Shown: positions 59,189 to 64,000 of the stretch, in pieces
Layout: every line of letters begins with the position of its first letter
How positions within the stretch are numbered: the first letter of the stretch is position 1
From: Streptomyces sp. NBC_00490
GTDB lineage: Bacteria; Actinomycetota; Actinomycetes; Streptomycetales; Streptomycetaceae
Direction: 5' to 3'
Length of the DNA: 64,000 nt
NCBI RefSeq assembly: GCF_036013645.1
Contig: NZ_CP107869.1
Location: forward strand, 8,990,001 to 9,054,000
The notes under the pieces: model-generated
Databases searched by the model: none
What the model was told of the DNA's origin: nothing
The model's input: the letters and a program-made list of their open reading frames with translations, nothing else
Position numbers and translations under genes: made by a program

Positions 59189-59931
59189 ACCGGCGCACCC
59201 GGCTCGGGCTCGTGGCCGTCGGCACCGCGGGGCTCGCCGCGCTGCTCGGCGCCGCCTGTCTCGAACTGCCCGCCTTCGGCGGCGACCGGCACCCCTACGG
59301 CGACCGGGCCGTACAGGTCTCCCTCGCCCGGCACACCGCCAACACCATCTCCTCCGTCAACTTCGACCAGCGGGCCTTCGACACCCTCGGCGAGATGAGC
59401 ATCCTGTTCGCGGCCGTCCTCGGCTGTGTCGTCCTGCTGCGGCAGACCCGCGACGAACACCGCGGCCGCCCCGAACCCGAGCCCGTGGCCCTGCCCGTGC
59501 GCCGGTACGCCCTGGCCGTCCTGCCCGTCGCCCTGCTCACCGGCCTCTACGTCATCGCCCACGGCCAGCTCAGCCCCGGCGGCGGCTTCCAGGGCGGGGT
59601 CGTCGCCGCGACCTCCCTGCACCTGCTCTACCTCGGCGCCGACTACCACGCCCTGGAACGCATCCGCCCGGTCGGTCTGTACGAGGTCGGCGACGCCCTC
59701 GCCGTCTCCGCCTACCTCGTCACCGGCATCGCGGGCCTGATCGGCGCGGGCGCGTTCCTCGCCAACACCCTGCTGCCGTACGGCACCTTCAACACGCTCT
59801 CCTCCGCGGGCCTGGTCCCGCTGCTCAACGCGGCCATCGGCATCGAGGTCGCCTGCGCGGTCGTGGTGCTCCTGGCGCGCTTCCTGGACCAGGCCGTCGA
59901 GATCGAGGAGGGGGAGGGAGAGGGGACATGA
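59185..59931 (+). CDS. Mrp antiporter subunit B, with MbhE-like N terminus
   Basis: A membrane protein of 248 residues. The N-terminal part ([54 protein letters not shown]) is MbhE-like, with the conserved [13 protein letters not shown]. The C-terminal part is MrpB ([33 protein letters not shown], later [32 protein letters not shown]). The two are separate genes in archaeal MBH and are fused here, as in many MrpA/B systems. GTG start overlaps the gene before; its end overlaps mrpC by ATGA. Confidence 0.88.
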   Translation: MNRRTRLGLVAVGTAGLAALLGAACLELPAFGGDRHPYGDRAVQVSLARHTANTISSVNFDQRAFDTLGEMSILFAAVLGCVVLLRQTRDEHRGRPEPEPVALPVRRYALAVLPVALLTGLYVIAHGQLSPGGGFQGGVVAATSLHLLYLGADYHALERIRPVGLYEVGDALAVSAYLVTGIAGLIGAGAFLANTLLPYGTFNTLSSAGLVPLLNAAIGIEVACAVVVLLARFLDQAVEIEEGEGEGT

Positions 59932-60278
59932 TGAACGTCCTTCCGTACCTGGTCGCGGTATGGATCTTCCTGGTGGGCTGCTACGGCCTCGCCACCAGCC
60001 GCAATCTGATCCACGCCGTCGGCTGTCTGTCCGTGTGCCAGTCCGCCACCTACGTCCTGCTGCTGGCCGTCGGCTACCGCGACGACGCCACCGCACCCGT
60101 CTTCTCCGATCTGAGGCCCGGCTCCCGTCCCGTCGTCGATCCCGTCGTCCAGGCGCTGGCCCTCACCGACGTCGTGGTCGGCGCCACCGTCACCGCCCTG
60201 CTCCTCGCGCTCGTCGTACAGGTCTCCAAACGGCACGGCACGATCGACCCGGACGAACTCTCGGAGCTGCGCGGCTGA
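59928..60278 (+). CDS. Mrp antiporter subunit C, NuoK-like
   Basis: A membrane protein of 116 residues with three helices, homologous to NuoK. It has the family run [40 protein letters not shown] and [31 protein letters not shown] with the DPxxQALxLTxxVIG pattern. ATG 59928 is directly followed by another ATG. Its stop shares one base with the mrpD start (TGATG). Confidence 0.9.
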   Translation: MMNVLPYLVAVWIFLVGCYGLATSRNLIHAVGCLSVCQSATYVLLLAVGYRDDATAPVFSDLRPGSRPVVDPVVQALALTDVVVGATVTALLLALVVQVSKRHGTIDPDELSELRG

Positions 60279-62041
60279 TGAACGACCTGCTGCCCCTCCT
60301 CGTCGCCGTCCCGCTGCTCGGAGCCGCCCTGCTGGTCGCCGGGGGCCGCCGACTGCCCCGGGTGGTCGCGGAGTCCACGGGCTGCGCCGTCTCCGCCGGC
60401 ACCGCCGCACTGGCGATCGTGCTGCTCCTCAACTCCTCGCCGCCCATGGTCGAGTGGGCCGGCGGCTGGGTCCCCGTGAACGGCGAGAGCGTCGGCATCG
60501 TCCTGATCGGGGACGGCCCGGGACTCGGCATGGCCGCCCTCGCCTCGCTGCTGACCCTCGCGGCCCTGGTCTACTCCTGGCACTACTTCGACGAACCGCC
60601 ACGCCGCCACGCCGGGTCCTTCCCCGGGCTGATGCTGCTCTTCCAGGGCGGCATGTGCGGGTTCGCGATCGCGGGCGACCTGTTCAACGCGTTCGTCTGG
60701 TTCGAGCTGATGAGCGTCGTCGCGTACGCCCTGACCGGCACCCGCGTCGAGGAGGCCAGGGCGGTGCAGGGCGCCCTGACCTTCGCCGTCGTCACCTCGC
60801 TCGGCGCGTACGCCATGCTCATGGGCATCGCCCTGCTGTACGCGCGCACCGGCCAGCTGGCGATGACACAGATCGGCCGGGGGCTCGACGCGCACGGACC
60901 GCCCGACGCGCTCGTCCTCGCCGCCTTCGTGCTGGTCCTGACCGGGCTCCTGGTGAAGGCCGCCGCCGTACCGTTCCACTTCTGGCTGCCGGACGCGCAC
61001 GCCGTCGCCCCGACCCCGGTGTGCATGCTGCTGTCGGGTGTCATGGTCGAACTCGGCACGTACGGCGTCTGGCGGGTGTACACCACCGTCTTCTCCGGAC
61101 CCGGCGGCGTCCCGGCCGCCGACCTGACACGGCTGCTCGTCGTGCTCGGCGTGCTGACGGCGGCGATCGGCGCGGTCATGTGCTGGTACCAACGGCACAT
61201 CAAACGGCTGCTCGCCTACTCGACCGTCGCCCACACCGGACTGTTCCTCATCGGCGTCGGCGTCCTCAAGCCCGAGGCCGACGACGGGGTCGCCCTGTAT
61301 CTGCTGGGCCACGCCGGAGTGAAGGCGGCCCTGTTCGCCTGCGCCGGCATCCTCCTCGACCGCTGCGGCAGCGTCGACGAGCACGCGCTGCACGGAAAGG
61401 CACGCCGACTGCGGGGTGTCGCCGTGCTGTTCACCGTCGGCGCGCTCGGTCTCGCCGGGCTGCCGCCCTTCGGCACGGCCCTCGGAAAGGCCGTCACCGA
61501 GGAGGCCGCGGGAGGTCCGCTGACCGTGCTGTACGTCGTCACGAGCGCGGTGACGGCCGGCGCGGTGCTGCGGGTCGCCGCGCACGTGTTCCTCGGACTC
61601 GGCCCGAAGCCGGACGAGGACGGCGCGTACGAGACGACCGGTACCGGGGAGCGGCCCGAGACCGGTGGGCGACTGCGCCGGGTGCCGGACACCATGACGG
61701 TGGTCCCGGCGGTACTGCTCGCCGGGGCGCTCGCCGCCGGGGTGGCACCCGGCTTCGCCGACGTGGTGGCCCACGCCGTGAACGAAGCCGGGTCCGGGGG
61801 TGTCGTCGTCACCTCCGTGCACTGGACGCCGGTCGGGGTGCTGCTCGGACTCGTCTCGACGGCGCTGGCCGTGGGCCTCGCCGCCGTGGCGGTCACCCGC
61901 CCGGAGCTGCTCGCCGCACCGGGCTGGGCGCTGTCGCTGCGGCGCCTTCAGTCCGGGCACATCGGGGACTACGTGGCCTGGTTGCTGGTCGGCGCCGGGC
62001 TGCTCGGCGCCCTGGCCCTGCCGGGGATCCTGACCCCCTGA
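60278..62041 (+). CDS. Mrp antiporter subunit D, NuoN/NuoM-like
   Basis: A proton-translocating antiporter subunit of 587 residues with about 14 helices. It has [20 protein letters not shown] with the essential glutamate, [47 protein letters not shown], and [26 protein letters not shown]. It is the only large antiporter subunit of this cluster, as MrpA is missing, so the complex is closer to the MBH-type layout than to a full seven-gene Mrp. Sodium or potassium export against protons is the likely role. Confidence 0.92.
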   Translation: MNDLLPLLVAVPLLGAALLVAGGRRLPRVVAESTGCAVSAGTAALAIVLLLNSSPPMVEWAGGWVPVNGESVGIVLIGDGPGLGMAALASLLTLAALVYSWHYFDEPPRRHAGSFPGLMLLFQGGMCGFAIAGDLFNAFVWFELMSVVAYALTGTRVEEARAVQGALTFAVVTSLGAYAMLMGIALLYARTGQLAMTQIGRGLDAHGPPDALVLAAFVLVLTGLLVKAAAVPFHFWLPDAHAVAPTPVCMLLSGVMVELGTYGVWRVYTTVFSGPGGVPAADLTRLLVVLGVLTAAIGAVMCWYQRHIKRLLAYSTVAHTGLFLIGVGVLKPEADDGVALYLLGHAGVKAALFACAGILLDRCGSVDEHALHGKARRLRGVAVLFTVGALGLAGLPPFGTALGKAVTEEAAGGPLTVLYVVTSAVTAGAVLRVAAHVFLGLGPKPDEDGAYETTGTGERPETGGRLRRVPDTMTVVPAVLLAGALAAGVAPGFADVVAHAVNEAGSGGVVVTSVHWTPVGVLLGLVSTALAVGLAAVAVTRPELLAAPGWALSLRRLQSGHIGDYVAWLLVGAGLLGALALPGILTP

Positions 62042-62061
62042 TCACGTCGTGAAGGAGGCGG

Positions 62062-62724
62062 TCAGGTCCCGAACGACACGCGCACCTCCTTGAAGCCGAG
62101 GGAGGTCAGCAGGCCTTCGAGCATGTCGGTGGTGTTGGCCTCGGCGCGTTTGGTCAGCCCGCTGTCCTTCGCCGCGTCACCGATGTGCTTCGTCGCCAGC
62201 TTCTGCACGGCCTGTTCGCCGTTCGGGTTGTCCGAGAACAGGTCGCCCAGCCGGTCCAGGAGACCCCGCTGCTTGGACACCGCGTAGGAGCGGTCGGTGT
62301 CCAGGGCGGGCTTGCCCAGCTGCGCGTGCGGCAGGTGCAGCGTGGCCGTCGTGCGGTCCTCGTTGACCGTCACGTCGTCCTTGGCCACCTTGCCGAGGTC
62401 GACATACGCGTCGACGGTGCCCGCCCCGACGTACAGGGTGCGGGTGCCGCGGATCGCGTCGGGCAGGTACTTGGCGTCCTTCTCCAGGTCCACGACCACC
62501 TGGAAGTTGCCGGAGGCGGCGTCGTAACGGCTGAGGTCCTGGATGGACTCCAGCAGTGCGGGGCCCGAACGGTCATGCGTCTCGGTGCCGAACAGGTCCT
62601 TGAGGCCCGGGAGCACGCTCAGCCGGATACCGGCGAAGAACACGATGAGCACCAGTACGACGGCGCTCACCAACTTCGCCCAGCCGGGCATGCGCTTGGA
62701 CATGCGCCTGATGGGAGTCGTCAT
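62062..62724 (-). CDS. DUF4230 family membrane-anchored protein
   Basis: A protein of 220 residues with one N-terminal membrane helix (WAKLVSAVVLVLIVFFAGIRL) and an extracytoplasmic DUF4230 domain: ALLESIQDLSRYDAASGNFQVVVDLEKDAKYLPDAIRGTRTLYVGAGTVDAYVDLGKV, then HLPHAQLGKPALD. The function of the family is unknown. AGGAGG lies before the ATG at 62724. It is convergent with mrpD, 20 bp apart, and divergent from the P450 gene. Confidence 0.88.
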   Translation of the reverse strand: MTTPIRRMSKRMPGWAKLVSAVVLVLIVFFAGIRLSVLPGLKDLFGTETHDRSGPALLESIQDLSRYDAASGNFQVVVDLEKDAKYLPDAIRGTRTLYVGAGTVDAYVDLGKVAKDDVTVNEDRTTATLHLPHAQLGKPALDTDRSYAVSKQRGLLDRLGDLFSDNPNGEQAVQKLATKHIGDAAKDSGLTKRAEANTTDMLEGLLTSLGFKEVRVSFGT

Positions 62725-62866
62725 GCGACGGCCCTCCTTCCTACTGTTCGAATTCCCTCCAAAGCCCTTGTCAGACCGAAGTGTTGGCCGATTGCCACCG
62801 CTGACGGGGGCACGGACGGCGCACTAGCGTGGAAAGCCTTCCCAACCGGCGCTTCTGGAGACCCGG

Positions 62867-64000
62867 ATGAGTCCAGACAGCACGACCCGGCCGCTCTGCC
62901 CCATGCACCGCATCAGCCTCCCCGAGCACGGGCCGCCCCGCCTCGGCACCCTCGCGACCGGCACCCCGGTGTGGCTCGTGACCCGGTACGCCGAGGTGCG
63001 TCAGGTGCTCATGGACCCGCGGTTCGACCGGAGCTCCCTGCACGCCCCGAACGCCCCGCCCCTGCTCGTCGTCCCCAACCTGCTGGACGACCCCGACGGC
63101 CTGATCAACCAGGACGGTCCCGCCCACCAGCTGCTGCGCGGCACCGTGCAGCGGGCGTTCACCCCGCGGGCCATCGCCCGCTGGCGGCCCTGGGTGGGCT
63201 CGGTGGTCACCTCGCTCCTCGACGACTTCGCCGCACAGCCGCAACCGGCCGACATCATCGAGGGATTCACCCGGCCGCTGCCCGTGTCGGTGATCTGCCG
63301 GCTGATGGGCCTGGACCACGTGGACCGCGAACGGATCCGGCACTGGGCCGACCACGCCCTGTCCGGCGGAGCGCACCAGGCAAGCGAAGTGATCGAGGCG
63401 ATGACGGAGTTCGGCATGTTCGCCGCCGGGCTGATCGCCGAGCGGCGCAAGGAACCGGGCGACGACCTGGTGAGCGGTCTCGTGGCAGCCGGCGACGAGC
63501 TGGGCATCGAGGAGCGGCGGCTGATCACGCTGGTCTGCGGGCTGGTCGTGGCCGGACACGAGACCACCATGACCTCGCTCGGCAACGCCGTCGTCTACCT
63601 CCTCACCGACGGACGGGACGGATGGCCGCTGCTCGCCCGCGACGAGGAGTCTGCGGCGGTGGCGGCCGAACAGCTGCTGCGCACCGTCCCGCTCAGCGAG
63701 GGGAGGGTGCTGCCGGGTCTGATCCGGCGCGCGGTCGAGGACGTCGAGGTCGGCGGGGTGCTGATCCCCGCGGGCGCTGTGGTCGCCCTCCAGACCAACA
63801 CCGCGAGCCGCGACCCCGACGTCTTCCCGCCGGGCCTGCCCGACCTCTCCGCACCCCTGACCGCGCCGAGCATCACCTTCGGTGCCGGCCCCCACCACTG
63901 CCTCGGTGCCTGGCTCGCCCGTCTCGAACTCGAACTCGCCCTGCACCAGTTGGCCGTGCGCTTCCCGGGGCTACGGGCCGAGTTCACACCGGAGACGATC
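62867..64000 (+). CDS. cytochrome P450, 3' end outside window
   Basis: The first 378 residues of a class I bacterial P450, of the CYP105/107-like size. It has LLRGTVQRAFTPRAI, the oxygen-binding AGHETTMTSLGN near residue 230, IRRAVEDVEVGGVLIPAGAVVALQTNTASRDPDVF, and the haem loop FGAGPHHCLGAWLARLELELAL near residue 345. In helix K the canonical ExxR is replaced by QLLR (AAEQLLRTV), a rare change. GGAG lies before ATG 62867. It is divergent from the DUF4230 gene; no ferredoxin is seen before the window ends. Confidence 0.85.
   Translation, partial: MSPDSTTRPLCPMHRISLPEHGPPRLGTLATGTPVWLVTRYAEVRQVLMDPRFDRSSLHAPNAPPLLVVPNLLDDPDGLINQDGPAHQLLRGTVQRAFTPRAIARWRPWVGSVVTSLLDDFAAQPQPADIIEGFTRPLPVSVICRLMGLDHVDRERIRHWADHALSGGAHQASEVIEAMTEFGMFAAGLIAERRKEPGDDLVSGLVAAGDELGIEERRLITLVCGLVVAGHETTMTSLGNAVVYLLTDGRDGWPLLARDEESAAVAAEQLLRTVPLSEGRVLPGLIRRAVEDVEVGGVLIPAGAVVALQTNTASRDPDVFPPGLPDLSAPLTAPSITFGAGPHHCLGAWLARLELELALHQLAVRFPGLRAEFTPETI

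Noticed and set aside
1..64000. CRISPR array, prophage, integrative element, transposase, tRNA or rRNA
   Set aside because: No regular repeat-spacer pattern, integrase, transposase, phage structural gene or tRNA-like sequence was seen. The Tap-like operon alone is not enough to call an integrated plasmid.
62867..64000. Start of a secondary-metabolite gene cluster at the right edge
   Set aside because: A single P450 cut by the window end, beside an antiporter operon and a DUF4230 gene, gives no sign of biosynthetic core genes.

Overview
The window is chromosomal DNA of a streptomycete or a close relative. GC is very high with strong third-position bias, GTG and TTG starts are common, genes are packed with ATGA or GTGA overlaps, and several families are typical of Streptomyces (DUF5999, CGNR zinc finger, HAD/PHP, MrpD-type complex, many SDR and P450 genes). 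I see no rRNA, tRNA, CRISPR array, transposase, integrase or prophage. All functional calls come from reading the sequence, without database searches.

Layout. (1) 1-5.4 kb: tail of a cupin gene, a MoxR / VWA / unknown operon, and a MacB/FtsX-type ABC exporter. (2) 5.5-11.2 kb: an osmoprotectant (OpuB/OpuC-type) ABC transporter that looks decayed. One permease has a frameshift, the ATPase gene is cut by a small palindromic repeat, and another such repeat sits at the start of the first permease. (3) 11.3-14.9 kb: alkylsulfatase, a collapsed DUF2254 remnant and a YihY-family protein. (4) 15.0-30.6 kb: the main metabolic block. One strand carries rhaI, rhaEW, rhaB and lutABC. The other carries an L-rhamnose ABC importer, the mutarotase rhaM, a secreted BNR_4 beta-propeller enzyme and a LacI-family regulator. 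Read together, rhamnose is released outside, imported, turned into dihydroxyacetone phosphate plus L-lactaldehyde, oxidised to L-lactate, and taken to pyruvate by LutABC. A group of LacI-type operators lies between the two divergent arms.

(5) 30.7-50.8 kb: mixed housekeeping and accessory genes, including a peptidase, a PIG-L deacetylase, membrane proteins, a pentapeptide-repeat protein, a CYP102-like P450 with a TetR regulator, an iron-box-controlled DUF2470 gene, a lactonase, a FUSC protein, a CGNR regulator with a large palindrome, an FBP/FusB-like protein, a ROK regulator and an epimerase. (6) 50.9-53.2 kb: a three-gene operon of a Cro/C1 HTH protein, a 527-residue protein with HTH, zinc-knuckle and a polymerase-palm-like region that recalls the Streptomyces telomere protein Tap, and a small unknown. 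(7) 53.2-56.6 kb: SDR, a structured RNA candidate with a terminator, HAD phosphatase, HhH-PHP protein and a small unknown. (8) 56.7-64 kb: TauE exporter, VanZ, a six-gene Mrp/MBH-type cation antiporter module without the large MrpA subunit, a DUF4230 protein and a P450 cut by the window end that lacks the canonical ExxR glutamate.

The points I consider most worth following are the Tap-like operon, the RNA candidate at about 54.3 kb, the 51-bp palindrome beside the CGNR gene, and the linked rhamnose/lactate block with its operators.
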